A DNA stretch of 64,000 nt from contig CM077596.1 in assembly GCA_039654915.1 (NCBI GenBank), forward strand, positions 57,286,501-57,350,500, given 5' to 3'. The DNA is from Aquilaria yunnanensis (Eukaryota > Streptophyta > Magnoliopsida > Malvales > Thymelaeaceae). Below, in pieces: positions 32,312 to 44,428 of this stretch. A program made the translations under genes and the position numbers. A model generated the notes under the pieces. The model searched no databases, was not told where the DNA came from, and worked only from the letters and a program-made list of their open reading frames with translations. Each line of letters begins with the position of its first letter. Within the stretch, counting starts at the first letter, position 1.

Positions 32312-35300
32312 TTATATATTATGTAGAATGTAAGGGTAAATATGAAAGTTTAGAAAGTATAAGGGTTTGAATGTCCTTTTAAACAAAAATGAATGGTCCA
32401 CTTTGGGTATTACCATTTTTTTAGTCAATATCGTCTGATCTCAGCGATTCCGCGATTCGTCTCTCTTCAGTCTTCAGCTGTTCTTCAAAGTTCGAAACAA
32501 AGAAAAGGTTAGGGTTTCAACTTTCAAGTAGAGCGGCAAATTCTTCAAGAGAAAGATGAAAACGATGAGGCTGTCGGCGTGGGAATGCCCGGAATGGTGA
32601 TCGACTGAGCGAGGAATGTCGTGTTCTACCGTTTCTGCGTTGCCGGTAAATTAGATTCCGATCCAGTTTTTGATTTCTTGGTTCATTTCGAATTGATTCG
32701 TTGTTCTTGTTTCAATGTTTTTGATTTCGATTTGTTCCTTTTTGTTTTGTCGCTCTCTTCCGATTCGCAGCTCGCTTTCGATTCATTTTGGTTTTCCGAT
32801 TAGCAGCTCTTCTGATTCGCAGCTCGTCTTCCGATTCACGGCGGTGTTCCGATTCACGGCGGTCTTCCGATTCATAGCTATTTTCCGTTTGACAGCAGAA
32901 GGAGCAAATTTTCTTCCCGATGCCCAGCTGCCCAGGTATCCCCTCCGTATAAGTGTTCTACCTCTGTCAATGTAAATGATATCTTTGCATATAGAATTAT
33001 AGATAATGTAAATGAAGATCTTAATGTTAATTTCAGACTATCATATATTGAATGCTTAACCTTGTACTTTTCATATATTGAATGCTTGGTCTAGTATGGT
33101 TACTTGGGAGAAGAACAATAACATCTCTAATCTCACTTTCTTTTCTGGACAGTCTGTAGAACATATTAGAGTGCTGAAGGGCAAAGAGAGCTCCTTATTT
33201 ATGTTCAAAGGGCTTACAAAAATCACTCTTCATGTGTCATTTTTGCAGACACTTCCTGCCTTACTCTTGTAAATATTTTGTAACACCTTTGCAGCCCTTG
33301 CTGGTATTTATTTAGTTGTCAAAGGGAAAAAGAAAAAGAAAATAAGAAGCTGTAATTTATTCATTTACTTTAATGGATAGGTCTGCTGGCTCATTTGAAT
33401 CTATTCACCTGTTCATCATGCTGTAATGGTTTTTTTTTCTGATATCATGATTTGCTGGTTGCCCACAATGTGATTTTCTACCATGTCTTTGATCCAACAA
33501 TCTGTTTATTGATGTACTCGCTGTAAAGTTGAGGCAGTTCATCATCTTCTCATATAGTGCTCTGGGGCAAGGTTTAATGGGAAACTGCATACTCCTTTAT
33601 GGATGTTAAATCGGTCATTGCTGGAAGCATGAATATGTAGTTTGGGCTTGATTGAATTTTTGTGTGGATAACAAGAGGAAGTATTGTCCTTTATATTTAT
33701 TTGTCTTGGGAAGTTCAAAATAGGTCGGCTTTTGAAGGTACTGCAGTTCCCATTAAGATAAGAACAACCAAGTCATGTATGGCTTGGACACCATGCAGTA
33801 GTATTGAATGGAAAGACTACCACATATACAAACAACCCCTGGCATCACTTAACAATTAAGAAAGAACATAGTGAAATAGAATAAGAAGACCAGCAAACCT
33901 CATCATTTGAATTTGTTGAGACTTCTCCAAACTCATTTCTGAAAGCGAGCTCTAGCTGTTGAAACAGATACACAAATATATGTTGCCAATTCTGACGTTA
34001 GTTCATACCAGTTACAATATAATGCTGTATGAGACAAATGTACAAGTCCTGATCCCACAAGTGTTCAAAGTTTTCCCATGTTTAGCATATGATTGACAAG
34101 CTTCTCTTAACTAATATACGTATGAGTTAACTACTGTTTCTAGTTCTCTTTAGCATCCTAGTCCATATTCCCTACCAGATAGAAGAGAATGGTGTACCAA
34201 AGGAAGGGATGAGTGCTGACTCATGAAAAATGCATGAATTCAAATCATTTACTCATGTTTATTATTTAATTCAATGTGCTTTCCTTTTTCTTCTCTCAAA
34301 TTTTCCTGGCTAAACTCTGAAAACTAGACAAGTCAGATGTAATTAACTGATGATTGGTACAACTCAGGTAATCTGTTTATGAGTATAGCTATGAGTAACC
34401 AATGTTGCCAGTTCTGACATTAGCATCCTAATTCATACCAGGCACAAACAGAATATTGTATCAGAGGAATGTAATGTTGATTCCTGAAGGATGCATATAT
34501 ATTACTGTTTACTCGCTTTCAGCATTTAATCATATAAAATATCTCCTTTACTTCTTTCATTTTGAAAGTATAAACTCTACATACTAGACAAGTTTCCTAA
34601 GCAATTAACTAATGATTTGCTGGTTACGTTCCAGTTTTCTTTGTTGTTTTCTTTTTTTTGGTTGTTCAATAAGAATAAAATGATCATGTTTTTAACTATC
34701 ACTAATACAAACTTGAATTCATACCAGGTCTCTGTATGTCCAAACTGTGGTGGAGAAAGTGAAGTGATTTTTGAATATTGCCAAACAAGGTGAATTACAA
34801 TGAAGATTCAATAATAATGCTATCTTGATATCTGATTATCTGTGTTATATTAGTATTTTTCTCTTGATATCTGATTATCTGGGTTTATTTGGCTATTGTT
34901 TGCTGTGACTTGGGTTTATTTCGCTACTGTGTTTGCTGTAACTTGGGTTTATTTTCTTTTACTACTGGTTCTTATAACTTGGCTTTGATTTATATGGTCT
35001 GTTTTTTTGTTTCGCAGGCTTCTTCCATTTCCGTTCCTTCATCTAATTCGTAGCCTTCATTTTACAGCAAGAGGAGCAAAGTTTCTTCCTGACACCTAGG
35101 TAATAAATTTCTTCCACTTCTGTATCTTTGGTTATTTGTTCTTCCCAACATCATTTTATTGGAAAAAATATGTTGATAATGGTACCTAGCAACCTGCTAG
35201 CTACTAAACTAACAACTAAAAGGGGGAAGTTTTTCAATTAATCATATATCAGTAATCTTTGATTTTGTTGAAAGTTAGGATTCACACGGTGTTCCGTTAT

Positions 35301-35450
35301 TGTACCATGATGGAAATATCAAGTTCTGTATCTTCATGTTCGGTGGGTATTAGGGAATACAATTTTGTTATTATTGGTGCTGCTTGTTAGTTTATGTTGG
35401 TTTATTTTAGTTCAATATTCTAATCTAAATTTTTTATATCAAAATGATAG
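32312..35450 (+). other. T2 5' untranslated region, mirror of T1
   Basis: This is the reverse complement of about 28965-32103, so it holds no new gene. Two similar exon-like blocks, gacagcagaaggagcaaatt (about 32891) and acagcaagaggagcaaag (about 35066), each precede a gta donor-like site. This suggests a transposase gene with several untranslated 5' exons. Confidence 0.6.
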
Positions 35451-38400
35451 ATGTCTAATACATCTCCTCCAACTGAAGTTAGCATTGATGCACCTACATC
35501 CACTCCAAGTGTAGGGGCTACTAGTGCTCCAAATGCCCCAGCACCTAATGCTCCAAGCACAGAGGGGGCTGCTGCTGGAAACGCAGCACAGGAGAGTACA
35601 GGTTCTAAAATTTGGGATGCTTTCATTAAGATTTCTGATCCACAAAAAAAAGAAAAAGATAAAGCTAAATGTAAGCATTGTGGAAAGATTTATGTTTGCC
35701 CAACTTCATATGGTACAAGCACATTGTGGAAACATTATCATAAATGCATTAAGAATCCAGATAGGGGTAAAAATAAGAAGCAAAAATGTTTGGCTGTTCA
35801 GTTGCGAGATCAGGATACTTGTAGTGTTGTTAGTGTGAAGTTTGACCAAGAGGCTTTAAAGAAAGGGTTGTGTAGGATGATAATGGTAGATGAATTACCC
35901 TTTAAGTTTGTGGAACGGGAAGGCTTCCGTAATTTTCTTCAACTTTGTGAGCCTCGATTTCGCATGCCTTCCCGTTTTACAATAGCTAGAGGTTGCATGG
36001 GGCTTTACTTAGAGGAGAAAAAAAAGGTAATGGCTGCCTTGGAAAGTAATACACAGAGGGTTTGTCTGACAACTGATACATGGTCTTCTCTGCAAAATAT
36101 TAACTACATGTGTCTCACGGTTCACTTTATTGATCATGATTGGAAGCTGCATAAGAGAATTTTAAACTTTTGTCCAATCTCTAGTCACAAAGGTGATGAC
36201 ATTGGTAGGGAGATTGAAAAGTGTTTGCATGAGTGGAAGCTTGATAATGTTTTCACAATAACAGTTGATAATGCAAGTTCTAACGATACTGCCATTGCAT
36301 ATTTAAAGAGGAAGCTTAAGGATCGGAGTTCAACTGTTTTAGCTTGTGATTTTATTCATATGAGATGTGTTGCCCACATTCTGAATCTTGTTGTGCAAGA
36401 TGGTCTAAAAGAATCAAATTTGACCATTTCAAAAATTCGTGAAGCTGTCCGTTTTGTTAGGGCTTCTCCTCAAAGGCTTAACACTTTTAAAGAATGTGTT
36501 AAGCATGAAAAAATAGGGTTCAAAAGTCACTTATGTTTGGATGTAGTGACTAGGTGGAATTCAACCTACCTAATGTTAGAAACTGCTGTTAAATTTCAGA
36601 AAGCCTTTGAGAGATTAGAGGAGATAGATTCCAAATATGTAGTTGAACTCTTGGGGAAAAATGGGATACCCGATGAGAATGATTGGGAGAAGGCCAAAGT
36701 TTTAGTGAAGTTTTTGCAAGCCTTTTACGATGTTACTTTGCGAATTTCTGGTTCTCTATATGTCACTTCAAATAATTTTGTGCTTGAGATTTGTTCCATA
36801 TTGTGCCTATTGAATGAGTGGATGAAAAGTGATGATCAAAACTTGAAGTTAATGGCTGGGAAAATGAAGGAAAAATTTGATAAATACTGGGGGAATGTGG
36901 ACAAAATGAATATGTTGTTGTTTGTTGCAATGGTCCTTGATCCCCGGTACAAGCTCAAGTACATGAAGGCCATGTTTACCCAAGTATATGCGAAAGATGA
37001 GGCAGAGAAGTTGGTAGCTAAAGTGAAGGATACATTGACTCTTTTAGTTAATTTTTATGATTCTTCACCCTCAAATAAAGTGGACAAGAATAGGGCTGAA
37101 GTTTATGAATTCATGGATATTGATAGTAGAGAAAGAAGCCATCTTTCTTTGTTGAAATCGAAATTAAAGGACACCTTAGAAGAAGAAGATTCGACAGATT
37201 GCAAATCAGAGTTGGATAAGTATTTGGATGAACAACGTGAAAAAGATGTAACTTGTAATGCCCGGACAATCCAAAGTGATTAGGTCCCGGGTTAAATGGA
37301 TTTGGAGCATAAGAATTTTTCCTTAATTAGGAATTTAGCTCAATTAAATTGAGAAGACAATATGGCATGTGCATAATTGAGTGTTGAACATCTTAAAAAT
37401 AAGCTTGGCTTAGGCCAAGAGAAATAGTAATGAAAATGGTGGTTTTTAAAGATGAGGGACTAAATTGAACAAAGGGATTTTTAGTGGTTGGGCTCAATTG
37501 CCCAAATTTAGAAAGTTGGAGGACTAAAGGGGGAATTATGCCATTTTAATGGCTTTGGATGCCTTAGCCAGCCATGCCCCTCCAATTCCCAATATTTTAT
37601 GTCACCTTCCTCCAAATCCTATTATTTTAATCCACCTCCTATCCTTAGTCATCACCTTGGATTCTTTCTTCACCTACTTTTGACTTTTTCTACCAAACTT
37701 ACACAAAAGTCTTCCAATTAGTCTTCCATCCATTAAATCTTGTCTCCCACTCATTTCAAACACATTATTAATTTCCTATTATTTTAATCCACTTCCCACC
37801 CTTAATCATTACCTTGGATTCTTTCTTCACCTACTTTTGACTTTTTCTACCAAACTTACCCAAAAGTCTTCCAATTAGTCTTCATCTCTTTTAATCTTGT
37901 CTCCCACCTTCCAAGCACATTATACACTCATTTTCCTTCCCATATGGCTGGCCATTACCTTCCCACACATTAAAACATAATCACTCCACTCATTCAAAGC
38001 CATTTGCTCTCAAACTCTCTCATTCTCTCTCCATTTTCTTCCATACCAAGTCTCATCATTCCAAACACATTTCCAACTCTTTTCTCATCCAAATATTCGT
38101 CCATAGCTAGAAATAATCATTCCTCAAATTAAAACCAAGTATTCTTGGTTGAATTCAAGCTCTAAGACCATAAAGAGCAAGAATCAGATGAAGAATTCAA
38201 AGAAAACCAAGGAGGAAAATTTGGCCATTTCCATTTCTTGGAGGTTTTAAGCTCTACTCAAGGAGCTCTTTGTGTGATTGAGTTCCTAAGTTCATTAGAA
38301 GCAAGAAATCAAGAAGAAGCTTGAAGAACATCAAGCACAAGAAATTGACCTTACCTTTTCTGTGAGGTTCTGTAAGTGTACACCAAGTGTTCTTGGTATT

Positions 38401-40075
38401 TTGTGTTATTTGAGTTAATCACCAAGAGTTCTTGGTATCTTATGGTTACTAATAAAATTCGGCCCATCTTGGTTCTTATGCTAGAAAACAATTTCTAGAG
38501 TCAACAAGCAAGGAAAACGAAGGAAAATAAGCTTCTAAAGCTTTCGGTGTTGTGGGTAAGGATTCCTATACTCATTTTATTGCATGGCCTAGTTCCATGG
38601 ATTTTTTTTGTGTGAGTATTCGGGCCCCTAGGTGATGGTCAAAGAACCATGTGATCCTAGGAGTGCTAAGAGGGCTTAAGTTATGTTATTGCTTCGGCAA
38701 TTCTGTTTTGCTCATGAGCTAAGTTAAGTAAGCAAGCATTATGGGCTAGGAGTTAAGGCGGCCACCTTAATTCCTATGCTAAGTGAGCTCTCCGAAAACA
38801 TTAAGTATATGAAATTAATGAATTAAAACTTGAGGGATGCTTGCTGCCCTTCTGTGAACAAAGTGTTAAGTGGTGTGTGTTTGTGTGCTTCTTTGATTTG
38901 TTGTGCATGCTAACCCCTGATTATGATATTATTGCTATATGCATGTATCTTTTTGTTTTCTTTGTCTTTATGTTTCCTTTGCAGGAATAAGGATTATTTT
39001 GCCATTACATTCTTGGCATATGTTAGGCCTTGGAGGCCATAAGTTAGGCATTGGATGCCACGGAATCCTTATTGAGTTTTATAACTCACCCGCCCTACTC
39101 TACTTTTGTAGGTAAAGGTTTGCTTGAAAGATCAAGCTAAGAGTCTTGAGTACTCTTTCTGTATTCTAAGGTTGGATTTGTGTATGGTATTGCTCAAAAT
39201 ATTCTAAGTATTCTAAGTATATAAGCTGCTTGTAAACAAGCTAAAAAAAAAAATGTGGACTTTCTGTGCAGGACTTGAAGTCTTAGAATTGTGGGAACAA
39301 GGTCTATTAAGGTGGAAATTTGTGTTCCATGGCTTTGTGGATTTATGGCTTGCTTTTAAGCATGTTTTTGTTGGTCTAACTTTAGTGACCAAATTATGGA
39401 CTTAGCTAAAATTTGGCCAAAACTTGGCTTTGGGCTTGTATTATGGACTTGGACATTTTCGGGTATTTTTATTGCTTGGTGGACTTACCAAGGCCCATGC
39501 ATGAATTTATGGGTTATGTTTTCATGAAATTTGAAGCATGTTGAAATTGGGCTTAAATGTACGTTTTGGGCTTAAATAAGAACTTGAAAATTTTGATTTT
39601 ATTCTTGGTTAATTTTGGGCCAGGGGCAGTTTAGGGCACGACATAACTGATTTTGATATATTGAATTGGTGGAAGGTGAATTCATCAAGGTATGTATTGC
39701 TTTCGAAGATTGCAAAAGATGTGCTAAGCATACCTATTTCTACTGTTGCATCAGAATCGGCCTTCTCGGTTGGTGGTAGAGTTCTTGACTCATTTCGGAG
39801 CTCCTTAACTCCTGCTGTGGTTCAGGCCCTCATTTGTGGCCAAGATTGGCTTCGTGCCTCCCCTCTACCCATTTTGGTTGAAGAAAACCTTGAGGATTTA
39901 GAGATTATTGAAAAAGGTAATTATTATGGTTTGGTTCTAAATTTATAATGTTACTAATTTATTGATTCATTTTTTTGTATGATCTTATTTTGATTGATGA
40001 TACGCTTGTCTTTTAGATTTGTTTGATTTGCATATGGAGTCGGGCATCACCACAGAGGCTAATTTAACATCTTAG
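35451..40075 (+). pseudogene. hAT transposase of T2, split by a solo LTR
   Basis: The frame from 35451 is identical in translation to T1 for the first 601 residues (MSNTSPPTEVS to EQREKDVT), covering the BED finger and the catalytic core up to the dimerisation domain. At 37253 it meets the solo LTR, and readthrough adds only a few LTR codons before a stop (37281-37283). Transposase coding resumes at 39649 ([11 protein letters not shown]). One replacement relative to T1 is seen (Arg to Lys in [10 protein letters not shown]). The spliced tail (donor after 39916, acceptor before 40017, stop 40073-40075) is also conserved. The missing C-terminus removes the catalytic Glu and the dimerisation domain, so this copy is inactive. 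Confidence 0.92.
37254..39643 (+). mobile_element. Solo LTR (2.39 kb) in T2 transposase
   Basis: It begins TGTAATGCCCGG and ends GGGCACGACA, with an exact TAACT duplication on both sides (37249-37253, 39644-39648). There is no internal ORF, PBS or second LTR. Two 157-bp tandem copies (about 37618-37774 and 37775-37925) contain caccttggattctttcttca and aaagtcttccaattagtctt. The start, end and these repeats relate it to the 6077-8139 LTR. Length and ends suggest a Tekay/Del-type Ty3/gypsy family. Confidence 0.93.
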
Positions 40076-41767
40076 GGGCAGCTGTACAAGTAAGTACATG
40101 CTTTTGTTTACTATTTTTTACTTTTCTTTAATGATATGATAATAAAAGTTGCCAATTAGGGCTGATGAAATAAAAATAGTGAGACTGCTTGTTTATGGGT
40201 TAAAACTAGAGTTAAATTGGATGTGCTGGTGATGGTGAAATTGCAGGTGAAATTGCATGTAGTTAGAGGCTTCTCGAGTGCTGTTGGTGCATAAAGAATG
40301 TGTGCTAGGTGCTGCTGTGTTGGTGATAAAGCCGTGTAGTTTATTCTGGTGTTCAAACAGTATGTAACAAACTTTGAATTCTACTAGGAACTTTTGTATT
40401 TAAATATGGATTTATATCTGTAGCATGTTTTATATCTGTAGTATGTTGAATGCTCTCTAAATTTATTGTGGATCAAATGAGTGTGGATTTCTTGTGCAAT
40501 TATTTCAAGGCCTGCCCTCTGTAGTTGTAAATTTAAATCCAATTTCATGCGCAATTATTTTGTATTGCTTTTGTCTGCTTTCGTGGATTCCTTTGTTTGT
40601 GCATATCTGATTTATGGATGCTGCCATTTTGTTCTCATTAGAAGGGGGCTGATTCTACACCCTTTTATTTCTGTGGATGCATTTTTTTCTCCTCTGATTT
40701 CTGGGGTGTGTGTCAAATTTATAACTTTATCAAGATATAATTGTCTGTTGGTAGAGTTATGACAGCTGAAGCTATGAGAAAGATTGTAAATTCTTAAACA
40801 AAAAGGTTTTGAAACAGAGAAATTACTAGCTCAGTGCTTTATGACAGCCCAGGATCAATATGTTTCAGGAGGATTTTTTTGTTAGCCCAAGATCAATATG
40901 TTGGTTAAGTTGCAAGTGATTAACTTTATGTGTTTGTGATTTACTTGTTTCATCATAAATTGGTTTCTAGGATTTAGTTGGCTTATGTAGTGTTGCTGCT
41001 TTTCCTGGTTGAGTTCATTGCGTCCTTGGGTGGTTATATAGTATAAAACAAAAGAAATTGCTCTTTTAGTGCATATAAGTATATAAAACAAAAGGAATTA
41101 CTCTTTTAGAGCATATAAGTAAACTTGGCTCAAACTAAGTGGAGTGGGGACATAGGATTCATTTAGTCTAGTGAACTAGGATTAAGGTGGAGTTAATTGA
41201 TTGGTATGCTGTACCTGTATTCATGATCAAAGAATGCTGAAAGGCCTTTCCAAGTTCCAACCGTGAGATACCCTCTCAGGTGTATTGAGATAATGTTGTG
41301 AATTGTTGGTGATATGACTTGTAAGCATAAATTAGCAACGAATGAGGAATATTAGGGTAGAAGGATTTGAGTTTGAGGCCGCAGTATATGCTGTAAATTT
41401 TAGTTTCTGTGGCCTGTGCTGTTAAAACTGTTGCTTTCAGGTAAGGAATTTGGTTTGTTGTTTTTTGTTGGAATTAGAAACTGTTGCTTTCAGGTAAGGA
41501 ATTAAAACTGTTGCTTTCAGGTAAGGAATTTGAGTTTGAGGCCGCAGTATATGCTGTTTTTTGTTGGAATTTGAGTTGGAAGAGATATGTTATGGAACCG
41601 TCAGACCCGAGGACCCAGAACCGAAAACCCAGAACCATGGTTCTGGTTCTGGTCGGTTCTCAGTTCTCGGGTTGGGTTGTTATTTTATAGAACCGAAGGA
41701 TTTTCGGTTTGGTTCGGTTCCGCTAGTAACCCGCACCAAACCGAACCATGCTCAGCCCTAGAAGTAC

Positions 41768-41884
41768 CGGTGAGTAGCATGAAACTTTTCTTGGAGAAGA
41801 AGAAAAGAGAAGGTTTCTCAATCTTGGGGTTAGAGCAGACAGCAAACAGCACCTCTTGACCAGTTTGTCTATCCCAAAAAGACG
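41768..41884 (+). pseudogene. TARBP1-like exon, right half
   Basis: It continues the codon broken at 24836: PVSSMKLFLEKKKREGFSIL and GLEQTANST. A 2-nt deletion near 41850 then shifts the frame to a TGA. The lost frame continues as LDQFVYPKKT up to the donor gtaagt at 41885. Confidence 0.88.
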
Positions 41885-42008
41885 GTAAGTCGGTCTTCAG
41901 AGATGTTGGAGTTTGCTCCAGCGTCAGTAGTCTGCACTCCCTTGCAAGTCTCTGCAAAGTCCATGGATGCTTTGCCAACTTTTTGAGTGATGCTGTTGGT
42001 TTTGGCAG

Positions 42009-42173
42009 GTCATGGTCCTGGGTCACGAGAAAGAAGGTATTCCGGCAGATGTAATTCACATACTGGATGCGTGCATTGAGATTCCCCAGTTGGGAGTCGT
42101 CCGCTCACTCAATGTTCATGTCAGCGGAGCAATCGCACTCTGGGAGTATACTCGGCAGCAACGTTCTTTGTAG
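42009..42173 (+). pseudogene. TARBP1-like last exon with SPOUT motifs 2 and 3
   Basis: Acceptor gttttggcag. It reads [20 protein letters not shown], then [20 protein letters not shown] and [12 protein letters not shown], and ends with TAG. Motif 3 ([15 protein letters not shown]) forms the C-terminal knot for AdoMet binding. The motif-2 Arg (GREKEG) is His here. Confidence 0.92.
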
Positions 42174-43026
42174 CTTGCTAGATCTGAGTTCTAACACTGG
42201 ATTCTTTGCATCAGAGTAGAGAATTCAACCTCTTTCGTCTTACCAAAGTTCTGGTATATCTGAACAGGTTATTGTTTTGTTTTTTTTTTTGGCTATATGA
42301 TTTTCAAATGTTCATTCCATGATTGATTTTTATATATCTTGATATCTCAGTTTTGGATTTTAAACTAAGTTACACTCCCGATTCCCTCTATCTCTGTTTT
42401 TCTTTTATGAAAAACAAATTTAAAGGAGTTAAAGAGAAACCTTTACTAGAATTAGTTATGTGATAAAAAAAAATGCTTAAATTTATGTGAAAATAAGAAT
42501 TTGTTTATTACAAAGAGTATTAAAAAATCATCCAATGTGAGGTAGGGGCCTGACATGGAAACCATTCAATTAGGTCTTATTTTAGAGACAATAACATACA
42601 GGAGCCTATTCAGATCACTGATCACGGAACAGCTTCATCCCAGAGTGGGGCTCCTCCATCCCCATAATAAAAAACGAAAAAAAGGAACAAAAAAAGAAAA
42701 AAAAAATGCTTAAATGCCTTCTCAGGATGTCTCAATAACAGTGTCTTCTTTGTCATATGTTGCCTGGCTTTTCCTTTGATTCACAAAAGTGATGTAAAAT
42801 CTGTAAATTACACATTCCAACTCCCAAGCGTCTCAAAACAACCTCAGGACCACTTCTTTATGGAGCGGTAACTAATCAAGCCAAGTAAACATGTCTTCAA
42901 TTACAATGAACTCACCTGAAATCAAGTGCCTATGTATCTCCAGATAGAGCATAGACGATAGATGTATGAAAATACACCATCTGAATCGAAGAATTAGCAC
43001 ACAGACATATGCAAAGGCAGCCCACA
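42174..43026. other. Convergent intergenic region
   Basis: This is the 3' flank between the TARBP1-like gene (+) and the ankyrin pseudogene (-). From 42391 on it is the partner of the 20448-21233 duplication. A purine-rich stretch (aaaaacgaaaaaaaggaaca, about 42669) is present in both copies. No gene is seen. Confidence 0.6.
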
Positions 43027-43027
43027 T

Positions 43028-44272
43028 TATCCAAAATCAGCCTGGCTGCCTACTGACGGCCAGTTTCCGGCTCTCAATGGCTGCTTACGAGACACCAGAT
43101 CAAACACAAGGGGGTACATCATATAAACCATGAAGCCGGACCTGAATTTCCACCAACCGAAGAATCTGTAACCAATCACATATGGCATCATGTAACAAAC
43201 GATCAGAGGTGGTAATTTCTGAAACACAAACCCCAGGTCTCACAGAAGCATGCACAAAACATTCACCCGGCCATGTTGAACATAAAAAATGTGTAGCGTG
43301 AGAATGCTTCCATCGCTGTTTGGCCCACCAAGCTCAGCGCTATAGATGCATCGGTAGTGTTGCCGCCATCAGAACTTGCCTAAAAATGAATTGTGTCGGA
43401 TCAATCGATCTGCCAAAGGCCACCAGCGGGCTCAGCACGGCTTGGTAGGTGGCCATGGTGATGAGAGCCAGAACTACAGGAATCGCATCACGACCTCCGC
43501 TGGCATGGTCAATTTTCTGTAGTGAGGATGGAATGTCATTTCTTCGACGGTTGGAACTTTGCTCCTTAGGTAATCTGCAAGACTGGCCCGGCCATAGATA
43601 GATGTCGTTTGGAGTTGGCCCTATCTTTCTCTCGACCATCAATCCTCAATTCCAACAACCATTTTTGAGCCTGAACAGAAGTTTCTTAATCACACAATTA
43701 ATGCAAGAGTCAAACACATTAAAAACTGATGACTTTCATGTTTCTATGAGATGGAAACATCTATAGGACATTGTTACGTCCATGTAGGAACATCGAAGAT
43801 TGGTATGATCTAATTAATTTTAGTATGTTGGCTTTCTTTTCTATATCGTAGAGTCGGAGCACGTAGAGATTAAGACACAGACCCTGGTTCATGACAAGCA
43901 ATATGATCAGGATCAACAGTTCCCTCCTTCGACCGTGCAGTGGATCGAGAGGTGTCTTCCCGCCCTTCCTTTTCACTTGGGCAAGCTCATTATCCATGTC
44001 GATGATTGGGAGCATCGTGTCGAATTCACTATTCCAGATGGCCAAATACAAAGGACTATAGCTTTCCAGGTTCATCTTAATTCCGGGAAAACGAGGGCTT
44101 AAGGATCCTCATTTGGAGAGCGAAGAGAGATTTGCCTGTTGATGTAGCAATGTGCAATGGCGTATTCACGAAATGAACATTCTCGATCCATTCCAGAAGA
44201 TCAGGGATGTTAGATAGGGATAAATACAAGCAATTGATGTCTCCCTCCTAAGTGGCCAATATCAACTTCTAA
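43028..44272 (-). pseudogene. Ankyrin-PGG (BDA1-like) pseudogene
   Basis: This is a degraded paralogue of the 51356-52762 gene. Exon 1 pieces (44272-43762) include SYSPLYLAIWNSEFDTMLPI and KGGKTPLDPLHG. Exon 2 (acceptor cttctgttcag, from 43670) includes IPVVLALITMATYQAVLSPL with the PGG motif lost, and YMMPYVIGYRFFGWWKF near 43190-43140. Several frameshifts occur. Exon 1 is cut at 44272 by a hAT element, and homology to the paralogue's 5' end resumes at 48210. It lies tail-to-tail with the TARBP1-like gene. Confidence 0.85.
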
Positions 44273-44428
44273 CAGTGGCGAATCCAGGAATTCAAGGTCG
44301 GGGGGGCAAGGTCAAAACAAATTCTTAAATTGTAGAATACAAAACAAACTAATAATGCAATTTATATAAGTCCATGACATTTAAAGAGTACATAGACATG
44401 TTTAAGTCTAAATTATAAAACTTCAAAT

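Larger units (their letters stand above)
24837..41760 (+). mobile_element. hAT transposon T2, carrying T1 and a solo LTR
   Basis: T2 starts GGGTGAGCACGGG and ends CATGCTCAGCCCTA; its reverse-complement end is TAGGGCTGAGCA. The 8-bp target duplication is GAAGTACC: complete on the right (41761-41768), 7 of 8 on the left (24830-24836). At the left junction the last C of the duplication and the first TAG of the element (4 bp) are missing. Without its insertions T2 is about 7.26 kb, equal to T1. Its transposase gene is on + (35451 onward). T1 is inserted at 25050 and a solo LTR at 37254. Confidence 0.92.
19601..42173 (+). pseudogene. TARBP1-like tRNA 2'-O-methyltransferase, 3' part, disrupted
   Basis: Eight + strand exon pieces encode the C-terminal part of a TARBP1/TRM3 SPOUT methyltransferase, the enzyme family that 2'-O-methylates G18 of tRNA. 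They include SFILVASLLDRIPNLAGLAR (SpoU motif 1 region), [15 protein letters not shown] (motif 2) and [15 protein letters not shown] (motif 3). Exon ends carry GT/AG signals and phases agree except across one gap after the first exon. The gene is dead in this form. A 16.9-kb hAT nest splits a coding exon at 24836/41768, a 2-nt deletion shifts the frame near 41850, and the conserved Arg in GREKEG is His. Full family members exceed 1,500 residues; earlier exons are not in the window. Confidence 0.85.

Noticed and set aside
24837..41760. The palindrome as an assembly artefact
   Set aside because: Exact TTATATAT duplications at T1, the GAAGTACC duplication at T2, a few real base differences and a solo LTR in only one arm argue for a genuine nested insertion.
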